Assembly: GCF_042678305.1 (NCBI RefSeq)
Contig: NZ_JBHUDT010000002.1
Origin: Gelatiniphilus marinus
GTDB lineage: Bacteria > Bacteroidota > Bacteroidia > Flavobacteriales > Flavobacteriaceae
Length of the DNA: 64,000 nucleotides
Direction: 5' to 3' (one strand)
The position numbers and the translations under genes were made by a program. Positions 6,549 through 14,506 of the stretch are shown here, one piece after another. How positions within the stretch are numbered: position 1 is the stretch's first letter; every line of letters starts with the position of its first letter. The notes beneath the pieces were generated by a model, which worked only from the letters and a program-made list of their open reading frames with translations, made no database searches and was not told where the DNA came from.

Positions 6549-9542
6549 ATGCAAAACAAAGGATTAGTAAAACTGTTTGCGCTTTTATTCGGTTTGGTAA
6601 GCATTTATCAATTATCATTCACGTTTAAAGCCAATCAAATTGAGAGTGAAGCCCAGGAAATCGCTATAAATAAAATAGCAGATACAGAGGAGAACTACAG
6701 GGCAAAAAGGAGTGCCGAAGAGGCAAATTACCTAGAGTCTAAAGCCACCGATACCGTTTATAATTTATTGGGCGTAGCCAAATTTACTTATAACGAAGTG
6801 AAGCAAAAAGCCATGAATCTTGGGTTAGACTTAAAAGGCGGTATTAACGTAATCTTGCAAGTATCGGTTAAAGATATCTTAAAAGGGTTGGCAAACAACA
6901 CCAAAGACCCTGTTTTCAACAAGGCCCTTGACGATGCTACAGAACTTCAAAAAGATAGCCAAAACACTTATCTGGAAGACTTTTTTATAGCTTTCGATAA
7001 AATAAAGGGCGATACAAAACTAGCTTCGCCAGATATATTTTACACCAAAGCCTTAGATGGTGAAATAGATGGCTCTATGAGTGACGACGATGTAAAAGGC
7101 ATCATTAGAACCAAAATTGACGAATCCATTGTATCGGCTTTCGAGGTACTGCGCAAACGTATCGACGAGTTTGGGGTAACTTCGCCAAACATCCAGCGTT
7201 TAGGAAACTCGGGGCGTATTTTGGTAGAATTGCCAGGTGTTAAAGATGTTGAGCGTGCAACGGGATTATTGCAAAGTACCGCACAATTAGAGTTTTGGGA
7301 TGCTTACAAAGGCGAACAGTTCTTTCCGTTTTTGGTACAGTCCAACGAGGTTTTAAAGGATATTGTTAAAGTTGATGAGGTTGCCGATGATGCAGAATCG
7401 CAAGATGAAGAAAACGCCGAAGACTCTCAAATCGATGCCCTTTTGGGAGAGGCCGAAACCGATTCTACTGCGGTTGCCACGGTAAACCCACTATTCGATT
7501 TAATTAAAGGCCAAGGCTACCAAGGTGGCCCGGTAATAGCACGTTTTCTGTCAAAAGATAAAGAAACGGTTTTAAATTATTTAAGCTTGCCACAAGTTAG
7601 GGCTTTGTTGCCAGCAGAGCAGCGCTACACAAAATTTGCATTTGGCAAACCAGATAAAGATAGCGAACTGGTAGATTTATATGCTTTGGTAGGTAACCGC
7701 GAAAACGTACCACCATTAAGTGGCGCAGTTGTTACCGATGCCCGTAACCAATTTGGACCTACTGGAAAATCTGAAGTATCTATGCAAATGAATGCAAAAG
7801 GTGCTAAGATTTGGGAAGAAATGACGGGTAAGGCTTACACCCAAGGCAGTCAAATCGCTATTGTATTAGATAACATTGTATATTCTGCCCCTGGCGTAAC
7901 TACAGGACCAATAGCAGGCGGAAGTTCGTCTATTTCAGGCGATTTCACTTTAAACGAAGCCATAGATTTGGCAAACGTACTTCGTGCGGGTAAATTACCG
8001 GCATCGGCAGATATTATTCAAAGTGAAGTTGTTGGTCCCTCATTAGGTCAAGAAGCTATAGATAGTGGCACCAAATCGTTTATGATAGCCTTGGCATTGG
8101 TATTGGTTTGGATGTTTTTCTATTACGGAAAAGCCGGCGGTTTTGCAGATATAGCTATGCTATTAAACATCTTATTGATATTTGGTATTTTATCAGGTTT
8201 AGGAGCTGTTTTAACATTGCCAGGTATTGCAGGTATTGTATTAACCATTGGTATGTCGGTTGATGCCAACGTACTTATATTTGAGCGTATTCGCGAAGAG
8301 TTGGTAAAAGGCAAAGGCCAAAAAGAAGCTATTAAAGATGGGTTTAGCAATGCCTTATCATCTATTTTAGATGCAAACATTACAACCGGTTTAACCGCTT
8401 TAATATTGTTTATTTTTGGTACAGGCCCAATCAAAGGGTTTGCAACTACCTTGTTAATTGGTATTGGTACCTCTTTATTTACTGCCATATTCATTACCAG
8501 GTTATTAGTGGACTGGTATATAAACAAAGGTGGGAAATTGGATTTCTCAACTGCATTAACCAAAAACCTTTTCAGAAATATCAATATTGAATTCTTAAAG
8601 AAGCGTAAAGTTGCCTTTATTATTTCAGGAGTATTTATATTGGTAAGTTTAGGATCGTTATTTACAAACGGATTGGATCAAGGCGTAGATTTTGTTGGAG
8701 GAAGAACTTACCAAGTGCGTTTTGCGCAAGATATTAGTGCTACCGAAATTACCGATGTATTATCGCAACCTGAAGTTTTTGGTAGTGCAGACGCAAAAAC
8801 CTTTGGTGATGCCAATCAGTTAAAAATCACAACAAAATATAAAGTAAACGAAACCGGAGCAGAAGTTGACGAAGAGCTAAGAAAAGCACTCTACACAGCA
8901 TTAATACCACATTTGGAAGGCGTAACTTACCAAGATTTTATTAGCGATGCCGATACAAAAACAGTTGGATTAATGAAGTATTACAAAGTAAGCCCAACGA
9001 TTGCCGATGATATTAAACAAGCATCATTTTGGGCCATTTTAGGCTCTTTAATTGTTGTGTTCCTATACATTTTAATGCGATTTAAGAAATGGCAATACTC
9101 GCTAGGTGCTGTAGCGGCAGTTTTCCACGATGTGTTAATTGTATTGGGCGTATTCTCGTTAACTTACAAGTTTATGCCGTTTAGTATGGAAATAGACCAA
9201 GCCTTTATCGCAGCCATACTTACCGTTATTGGGTACTCTTTAAACGATACGGTGGTAGTGTTCGATAGAATTCGTGAGTTTTTTAACGAGCACAGCTCCT
9301 GGAAATTCAATAAAGTAGTAAACGTATCGTTAAGCAGTACATTAAGTAGAACGCTAAATACATCGTTAACCACCTTAGTCGTGTTATTGGCCATCTTTAT
9401 TTTTGGTGGCGATTCTATTAGAGGCTTTATGTTTGCCTTAATAGTAGGTGTTATTGTGGGTACGTATTCATCGTTGTTTATAGCAACTCCAATAATGTAC
9501 GATTCTGTAAATAAATTAGAAGGAAAAAAGAAGAAAGACTAA
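6549..9542 (+). CDS. secDF: Protein translocase SecDF fusion
   Basis: Proton-motive-force-driven component of the Sec translocon that pulls exported proteins across the inner membrane. At 997 residues it joins SecD and SecF, usual in Bacteroidota. Residue 5-25 is the first membrane helix. LGLDLKGG (91-98) is the conserved SecD motif and GVDFVGGRTYQVRF its SecF counterpart. Each half has a six-helix block (for example LTIGMSVDANVLIFERIREE and LTVIGYSLNDTVVVFDRIRE). An acidic, low-complexity insert (about residues 275-315) interrupts the periplasmic head, a group feature. The gene is monocistronic with a strong terminator. Confidence 0.96.
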   Translation: MQNKGLVKLFALLFGLVSIYQLSFTFKANQIESEAQEIAINKIADTEENYRAKRSAEEANYLESKATDTVYNLLGVAKFTYNEVKQKAMNLGLDLKGGINVILQVSVKDILKGLANNTKDPVFNKALDDATELQKDSQNTYLEDFFIAFDKIKGDTKLASPDIFYTKALDGEIDGSMSDDDVKGIIRTKIDESIVSAFEVLRKRIDEFGVTSPNIQRLGNSGRILVELPGVKDVERATGLLQSTAQLEFWDAYKGEQFFPFLVQSNEVLKDIVKVDEVADDAESQDEENAEDSQIDALLGEAETDSTAVATVNPLFDLIKGQGYQGGPVIARFLSKDKETVLNYLSLPQVRALLPAEQRYTKFAFGKPDKDSELVDLYALVGNRENVPPLSGAVVTDARNQFGPTGKSEVSMQMNAKGAKIWEEMTGKAYTQGSQIAIVLDNIVYSAPGVTTGPIAGGSSSISGDFTLNEAIDLANVLRAGKLPASADIIQSEVVGPSLGQEAIDSGTKSFMIALALVLVWMFFYYGKAGGFADIAMLLNILLIFGILSGLGAVLTLPGIAGIVLTIGMSVDANVLIFERIREELVKGKGQKEAIKDGFSNALSSILDANITTGLTALILFIFGTGPIKGFATTLLIGIGTSLFTAIFITRLLVDWYINKGGKLDFSTALTKNLFRNINIEFLKKRKVAFIISGVFILVSLGSLFTNGLDQGVDFVGGRTYQVRFAQDISATEITDVLSQPEVFGSADAKTFGDANQLKITTKYKVNETGAEVDEELRKALYTALIPHLEGVTYQDFISDADTKTVGLMKYYKVSPTIADDIKQASFWAILGSLIVVFLYILMRFKKWQYSLGAVAAVFHDVLIVLGVFSLTYKFMPFSMEIDQAFIAAILTVIGYSLNDTVVVFDRIREFFNEHSSWKFNKVVNVSLSSTLSRTLNTSLTTLVVLLAIFIFGGDSIRGFMFALIVGVIVGTYSSLFIATPIMYDSVNKLEGKKKKD

Positions 9543-9565
9543 CTCAAATTTTTCTTTATGTAAAG

Positions 9566-9600
9566 AAGCCTATCGTGTTTTAACCGATAGGCTTTTTTTA
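9566..9600 (+). terminator. Terminator after secDF
   Basis: Stem AAGCCTATCG (9566-9575) / CGATAGGCTT (9585-9594), then a T-run. From here to 9844 (about 245 bp) I see no gene or further structure. Confidence 0.9.
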
Positions 9601-9844
9601 TTTATAATCCCTGGTATATTTCAATAAAAATAATACCAAGAGGCAGTAGTGGTTTAGAGTTGTCGAAATAAAAATATGTTTTGGCACCAGCTACCTTGAA
9701 TGGGTGAGAAGTAACGAGAACCCATTTAAAGTTTAAAAATTAGTATTCTCGATAAAAATTTAATTATTGTGGTATTACCCAAATAAAGTTAAAAAACTAT
9801 TATGTTTTGGCTTTGGTGGACTACATAAACTTTTAAGAGTTGTA

Positions 9845-10801
9845 TTAAAACTTACTTTTGGTAAATACTAAAAACATAAATATACCATAGGCAAATACCA
9901 GCAAAAAGCCTTTAATTCTGCCAATTTGCATACGCTTTGGTATAAAAATCATGGGCAACAATACAAAAGCGAAACCAAGCATCCAATAAATTTGACTTGC
10001 CATTATTTCTGGACTGTCTTTAGGAATAGGAATAGGTTTTACAATGGCAGTTAACCCCAATACAGAACCAATGTTAAAAATATTAGAGCCTATTAAATTG
10101 CCAAGAGATAGTGCTTTTTCTTGTTTGGCGGCTGCAATAACCGAAGCCGCTAATTCAGGTACACTGGTGCCAATGGCAATAAGCGATACACCAATAACGG
10201 CTTCGCTTACGCCAATTGTGGTTGCAATGTCTTTTGCGCCGTTTACCAGCCATTCGCTACCAAAATAGAGTGCCGTTGCTCCAATTAACAGCCATAAGCC
10301 AATTTTAAAATTGGATACAACTGCTAAACTGTCGTCCACATCTTCTACAGCATTGTCTTTTTTTGTGTTTCGTATAAATATGAGCATTAGTACAATAAGA
10401 CCTGCAAATAAAATAGCGCCTTCGAAGGCCGATAGCAAACTGTCGTTTACTAGAAAATAATATGCTGCTGCAGAAAAAAGCATCATAGCGGGCCAGTTTA
10501 GTTTATAAAACGATTTATCTACGGCTATAGAGCCAACCATGGCGGTTATGCCCAATACCAAACCAATGTTGGCAATATTAGAGCCCACCACATTGGTAAT
10601 GGCTATTGCCGGAGACCCTGAAAGTGCCGCCTGTAAACTTACCAACAGTTCTGGAGCCGAGGTTGCAAAAGAAACCACAGTCATGCCTATTACCATTTTA
10701 GAGATGCTAAACTTAAATGATAAGGCTACCGAAGCGCGTACCAAAAACTCGCCGCCCACAACCAACAAAACAAAACCAAGGATAACCAAAAGGATACTCA
10801 T
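9845..10801 (-). CDS. Calcium/sodium antiporter (CaCA family)
   Basis: 318-residue integral membrane exchanger of the YrbG/K-dependent Na+/Ca2+ exchanger type. Two inverted halves are clear. The first has SFATSAPELLVSL with NVVGSNIANIGLVLG; the second has GTSVPELAASVIAA with GNLIGSNIFNIGSVLG. These are the alpha-repeats that bind the cations (Glu and Asn residues). About ten hydrophobic helices are present, and a polar loop (NTKKDNAVEDVDDS) lies between the halves. It is convergent to secDF and divergent from blaI. Ion specificity is by family, not tested here. Confidence 0.9.
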   Translation of the reverse strand: MSILLVILGFVLLVVGGEFLVRASVALSFKFSISKMVIGMTVVSFATSAPELLVSLQAALSGSPAIAITNVVGSNIANIGLVLGITAMVGSIAVDKSFYKLNWPAMMLFSAAAYYFLVNDSLLSAFEGAILFAGLIVLMLIFIRNTKKDNAVEDVDDSLAVVSNFKIGLWLLIGATALYFGSEWLVNGAKDIATTIGVSEAVIGVSLIAIGTSVPELAASVIAAAKQEKALSLGNLIGSNIFNIGSVLGLTAIVKPIPIPKDSPEIMASQIYWMLGFAFVLLPMIFIPKRMQIGRIKGFLLVFAYGIFMFLVFTKSKF

Positions 10802-10829
10802 AAATATTTTTTTTGCGAAGATAATATAA

Positions 10830-10864
10830 CAATTTACGATTTACGATTTTTGATTTATGATTTT
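10830..10864. repeat. Degenerate heptanucleotide array
   Basis: Five units of exactly 7 bp in tandem: CAATTTA, CGATTTA, CGATTTT, TGATTTA, TGATTTT. It lies between the start of the antiporter gene and the blaI promoter. Similar 7-bp-period arrays occur at 31012-31053, 51870-51932 and 60574-60636. Confidence 0.6.
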
Positions 10865-10900
10865 TAAAACAGGTTCTGAGAACTTAAAAATTAGTTAAAT

Positions 10901-10945
10901 AACTACTAATGTAGTTGTATAACTATAAAAATAGTTATATATTTG
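10901..10945 (+). promoter_or_regulatory. blaI promoter covered by two BlaI/MecI-type operators
   Basis: Palindrome 1 is AACTAC-TAAT-GTAGTT (10901-10916), close to the staphylococcal MecI/BlaI operator TACTACATATGTAGTA. Palindrome 2 is ATAACTAT-AAAA-ATAGTTAT (10919-10938). Their centres are 20 bp apart, about two helical turns. A -33 TTG lies at 10915-10917 and the -7 box TATATTTG at 10938-10945, so palindrome 1 overlaps the -33 and palindrome 2 fills the spacer. This arrangement predicts autorepression by the BlaI protein encoded just downstream. Confidence 0.75.
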
Positions 10946-10949
10946 TGTT

Positions 10950-11046
10950 GCGTTAGGGATAGAACGGCATGTTTGAGCTCGCCGCTCCCGACGCTTCGGG
11001 AGAGGAAGCGAGTAGTGATAGCCCGACCCCTTTTTTGGGGAGACGC
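10950..11046 (+). ncRNA. Structured leader RNA resembling the Flavo-1 motif
   Basis: This GC-rich block stands out from its AT-rich surroundings. It begins where transcription from the blaI promoter should start. Ends can pair (GCGT 10950-10953 with ACGC 11043-11046). Inside are CTCCCGA (10985-10991) / TCGGGAG (10996-11002) and CCCC-TTTTTT-GGGG (11027-11040). The blocks GCGTTAGGGAT and GCCCGACCCC are what I remember from the flavobacterial Flavo-1 RNA motif, whose function is unknown. The identification is from memory and needs a covariance-model search. Confidence 0.5.
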
Positions 11047-11103
11047 CCAAATAAAAATCAATACCATTTTCGTTTTCACGGAAATGAAAAACATACCTGT
11101 AAA

Positions 11104-11463
11104 ATGCAAAAACTAACAAATAAAGAGGAGGAAATTATGCATATTCTATGGAAGCTCGAAAAGGCTTTTGTAAAAGATGTACTTGCTGAAATTAAAGATG
11201 ATAAACCGCATTACAACACCTTATCTACCATTATTAGGAATTTAGAAGACAAAGGTTTTGTGGCTTACAATGCTTACGGAAAAACGCATCAATACTACCC
11301 AGTTGTTACTAAAGAGGATTATAAAAAACGGTTTATGATGGCGGCCATTGATAATTATTTTAACAACTCGTACAAAAATATGGTATCGTTTTTTGCCAAA
11401 GAAGAAAAGATAAGCGTGGATGAGCTTAAAGAGATTATTGCGTTAATTGAAAAACAAAAATAG
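11104..11463 (+). CDS. BlaI/MecI/CopY family repressor
   Basis: Winged-helix repressor that normally binds palindromic operators as a dimer and is inactivated by cleavage through its membrane partner. The ATG at 11104 gives 119 residues (MQKLTNKEEEIMHILWKLEK...), the normal family length. A longer frame back to 10969 runs through the leader RNA and is rejected. The recognition helix region HYNTLSTIIRNLEDKGFV and the following wing (GKTHQYYPVV) are typical. It is 2 bp upstream of the M56 gene, forming a two-gene operon, and carries matching operators in its own promoter. Confidence 0.92.
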   Translation: MQKLTNKEEEIMHILWKLEKAFVKDVLAEIKDDKPHYNTLSTIIRNLEDKGFVAYNAYGKTHQYYPVVTKEDYKKRFMMAAIDNYFNNSYKNMVSFFAKEEKISVDELKEIIALIEKQK

Positions 11464-11465
11464 CC

Positions 11466-14003
11466 ATGGAATATTTACTTAAAGCAAGTGCCCTTATTGC
11501 TATTTTTTACCTGTGTTATAAGTTGTTTTTGCAACGCGATACTTTTTTTGAAAGCAACCGTTGGTTTTTATTGATTGGGCTGGTTGCCGCTTTTGCATTG
11601 CCTTTTGTAGTCATTCCTATTTATATTGAATACACGCCGATGCCTATCCAAAATTTTGTAATAAATGATGCTTATAGCGTCGTTGAAGCTGCTGAAGACC
11701 CTTTTAATTTTTGGCAATTGGGCGCTATTGTATATGTAGTTGGCGTGCTTTTATTTTTCATTCGGTTTTTAGTGCAATTAGGGTCTTTAGCCTTACTTAT
11801 TGCAAAAAATAATAAGTACAAACAAAACGGATTTACTTTTATTGAAACCCAAACCGAAACACCACCTTTTTCGTTTTTTAAATGGATTGTTTATAACCCA
11901 AATACATTTAATAAAGACGAATTACAGCATATTATCGCGCATGAAAAAGTGCATGCAAATCAATACCATTCCATTGATATTTTAATATCGCAAATGGCAT
12001 CTATCGTGTTTTGGTTTAACCCTATTACGTGGTTTTATAAAAAAGAGTTACAGCAAAATCTGGAGTTTATTGCCGATTATAAAGCGCAAAACCAAAGCTC
12101 TTGCAAAAAGAGTTATCAGCATTTATTACTAAAAACAAGTGTGGCTAATCATCACACGGCATTAACCAATAATTTTTATAATTCATTAATCAAAAAACGA
12201 ATCGTTATGTTACACAAATCAAAATCCAAAAAAATCAATCTTTTAAAATATGCTTTGGTTCTGCCTTTTCTCACCCTGTTTTTAATGGGGTTTAATACGG
12301 AAGAGGTTTATGTTGAAAAGGTTTCAGAGAATAATAGCTCAACTAATATTACAAACAAAGTAGAGCAGCAGGAAATCTCTAAAGAGAGTGATAGAATAAA
12401 AATTATTTTCAGAAAAAATCTGTCTGATAAAGATTTAAAAAAAATCAAAAAAAAGTTACAGAATATGGATGTCGTTTTTACGTATAGTGAGTTAAAACGA
12501 AATACAGAAGGCGAGATTGTAAAAATTATTGCAAAATTTGAAACCGAAGGTGGTAGTTGTATATATAATAGCGATCAATCACCAATCGAACCTTTTTATT
12601 ATTTCAAGCACGAAGAAACTTGCGGAGTTGGAGGTATTGAATACATAAAAACAGTTAATGATGAATTTGATTTTAAAAACTCCAAAACCTTAGACTTTGG
12701 CAGTAGTAAAAACACACATAATTCTAAAACGCAACCCAAGCGAACTACAGCAAAACAAAACCCTAAAAATCAAGAAATTAAACCGTTTAGCGTAACCATT
12801 ACCAAAAACTTTACCAACAACGATTTTAAAGACGCCATTAAAAGAGGAAAAGAGAAAGGCGTAACGCTAAAATTCAGTAAAATAAAACGGAATACTAAAA
12901 ATGAAATCATTGGTATTTTTGCAGAATTTAAAACCGAAAACGGATCTGGAAATTACACCATAAATAGTGGTAAGCCTATTCATTCATTTGCTTACGAGCA
13001 GGATAACGAAAGTTTTGGTTTTGCTGGTGTATCACAAAATAACGTAAAAGTTAGTGAATATTATGGCAATCTTAAATTTAAAGAAGGCAACAAGGTTATT
13101 TCTGCGGATAGCATTATATTCAATAAAAAGCATGTTAACGGCATTTTAGTTTATACAGATTCAATCAAATCAAAATCTAATCCTTGGAAAATATCTGTTG
13201 GTAGAAATGTAGCGGATTCTATTAATGCAACACCTTTAAAAACCGTGGTTGGTCATCAAACTTCAAATTCGATAGTTTTTGGCAATTCTTTAAAAGTAAA
13301 AAATGGCGTAAAGCCACTTATTCTTTTAGATGATTTAGAAATACCTGAAGAAGACCTGAATGCTATTAATCCTAATGAAATAGAATCAATCACTATACTA
13401 AAGGATAAAAAAGCTACCGCATTATACGGCGACAAAGCAAAAAATGGTGTAGTTATAATTGAAAGTAAAAACAATCAAAATTATAAAGTTAAAACAGGAA
13501 GGCCTTTGCATGAACCTAAAAACTCTTGGAAAATAGCGTCAAAAAGAAATAATAATGTTGTTTTCGCTACTAAAGACACAATCTATTTTAATGAAAAACC
13601 TAGTCTATTACAAGAAATTAAAAATGGTTATAAACATCAACCATTATATATAGTTGACGGAAAGGAAATAAATAAAAAAGAATTCAATTCTATTAATGAA
13701 CAAAACATTGAATCCATTTCACAACTTAATAGTGAAGATGCAGTAAAAAAATATGGTCAAAAAGGCAAACACGGAGCTATAATACTAACAATAAGAAAGA
13801 TTAGCTCACCAAAATCTATTGTAAAAATAAAAGATACAGCTTTATACATATTAGACGGCAAAGAAATTAAAAAAGATAAATTTGAAAGTATTGATCCCAA
13901 CGATATTGAAAGCGTTAATGTCGTTAAAGGTGCTTCAGCCATAAAAAAATACGGCAAAAAAGCCAAAGATGGTGTGATAGAAATTACTATAAAACAAAAA
14001 TAA
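11466..14003 (+). CDS. BlaR1-type M56 metallopeptidase with TonB-plug-like repeats
   Basis: Membrane zinc peptidase partner of BlaI. N-terminal helices lie near residues 1-20, 33-55 and 86-115. The zinc motif HEKVH is at 159-163, with a downstream QNLEFIAD segment, and a further helix spans about 260-276. In place of a penicillin-binding sensor, the 845-residue protein carries two related ~58-residue units (about 310-370 and 440-497, sharing LKRNT/IKRNT). These are followed by three units of 'L-DG-EI...F-SI-P-DIES-..LK...A-K-YG-KAK-GVI-I' type (about 616-668, 724-778, 789-844), which resemble the plug of TonB-dependent receptors. The sensed signal is unknown; an envelope or TonB-linked cue is only inference. 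Confidence 0.85.
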   Translation: MEYLLKASALIAIFYLCYKLFLQRDTFFESNRWFLLIGLVAAFALPFVVIPIYIEYTPMPIQNFVINDAYSVVEAAEDPFNFWQLGAIVYVVGVLLFFIRFLVQLGSLALLIAKNNKYKQNGFTFIETQTETPPFSFFKWIVYNPNTFNKDELQHIIAHEKVHANQYHSIDILISQMASIVFWFNPITWFYKKELQQNLEFIADYKAQNQSSCKKSYQHLLLKTSVANHHTALTNNFYNSLIKKRIVMLHKSKSKKINLLKYALVLPFLTLFLMGFNTEEVYVEKVSENNSSTNITNKVEQQEISKESDRIKIIFRKNLSDKDLKKIKKKLQNMDVVFTYSELKRNTEGEIVKIIAKFETEGGSCIYNSDQSPIEPFYYFKHEETCGVGGIEYIKTVNDEFDFKNSKTLDFGSSKNTHNSKTQPKRTTAKQNPKNQEIKPFSVTITKNFTNNDFKDAIKRGKEKGVTLKFSKIKRNTKNEIIGIFAEFKTENGSGNYTINSGKPIHSFAYEQDNESFGFAGVSQNNVKVSEYYGNLKFKEGNKVISADSIIFNKKHVNGILVYTDSIKSKSNPWKISVGRNVADSINATPLKTVVGHQTSNSIVFGNSLKVKNGVKPLILLDDLEIPEEDLNAINPNEIESITILKDKKATALYGDKAKNGVVIIESKNNQNYKVKTGRPLHEPKNSWKIASKRNNNVVFATKDTIYFNEKPSLLQEIKNGYKHQPLYIVDGKEINKKEFNSINEQNIESISQLNSEDAVKKYGQKGKHGAIILTIRKISSPKSIVKIKDTALYILDGKEIKKDKFESIDPNDIESVNVVKGASAIKKYGKKAKDGVIEITIKQK

Positions 14004-14030
14004 AACTAGCTTTTTCGCACCTAATCTTTA

Positions 14031-14060
14031 CCTTGTAATTAGCAGTAATTATTTACAAGG
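14031..14060 (+). terminator. Possible weak hairpin after the M56 gene
   Basis: CCTTGTAA (14031-14038) and TTACAAGG (14053-14060) form an 8-bp inverted repeat 28 bp after the stop, but only three T follow. It may be a weak or Rho-assisted terminator. Confidence 0.35.
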
Positions 14061-14131
14061 TTTGCCGAGTAAAAATATGTTTATAACTTAGCGTAATTAT
14101 TCTAGCACGATAATTGCGCTTTGTTTTACTA

Positions 14132-14353
14132 ATGAAAAAACTACTTATTGCACCCTTTTTGTTTTTAATAGCGATATATCAAATGTTTATATCGCCATTA
14201 ACTCCAGCAACTTGTAGGTTTAACCCAACCTGTTCTCAATACGGTAAGGAAGCCTTAAAGAAACATGGTGTTTTTAAAGGTGGTTGGCTGACCATAAAAC
14301 GTATATTTAAGTGTCATCCTTGGGGAGATTCTGGTTACGATCCTGTGCCTTAA
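14132..14353 (+). CDS. yidD: Membrane protein insertion efficiency factor YidD
   Basis: 73-residue small basic protein that assists YidC-dependent membrane insertion. The N-terminal hydrophobic stretch (LLIAPFLFLIAIYQMF) is amphipathic. The family signature follows: PATCRFNPTCSQYGKEALKKHG, then KRIFKCHPWGDSGYDPVP, with the three conserved cysteines. I chose the ATG at 14132; the frame could extend to a TTG at 14114, but the ATG gives the canonical MKKLLIAPF start. It usually neighbours rnpA/yidC, which are absent here. Confidence 0.93.
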   Translation: MKKLLIAPFLFLIAIYQMFISPLTPATCRFNPTCSQYGKEALKKHGVFKGGWLTIKRIFKCHPWGDSGYDPVP

Positions 14354-14506
14354 ATAATCGTTTAGAGCGCTTTAAAAAACCAAATAAATAGATTTTTTAA
14401 GTCTAATAATAATTGGTTAATAACTCCTAACAAATCCCTTAAATAAACAGTATCAAAATGCTTATTTTGCATCGTTATATTACATCGAAACAATAGAAAT
14501 TTAAGC

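Noticed and set aside
10969..11103. N-terminal extension of the BlaI gene
   Set aside because: It runs through the GC-rich structured leader, and the ATG at 11104 gives the canonical BlaI length and start.
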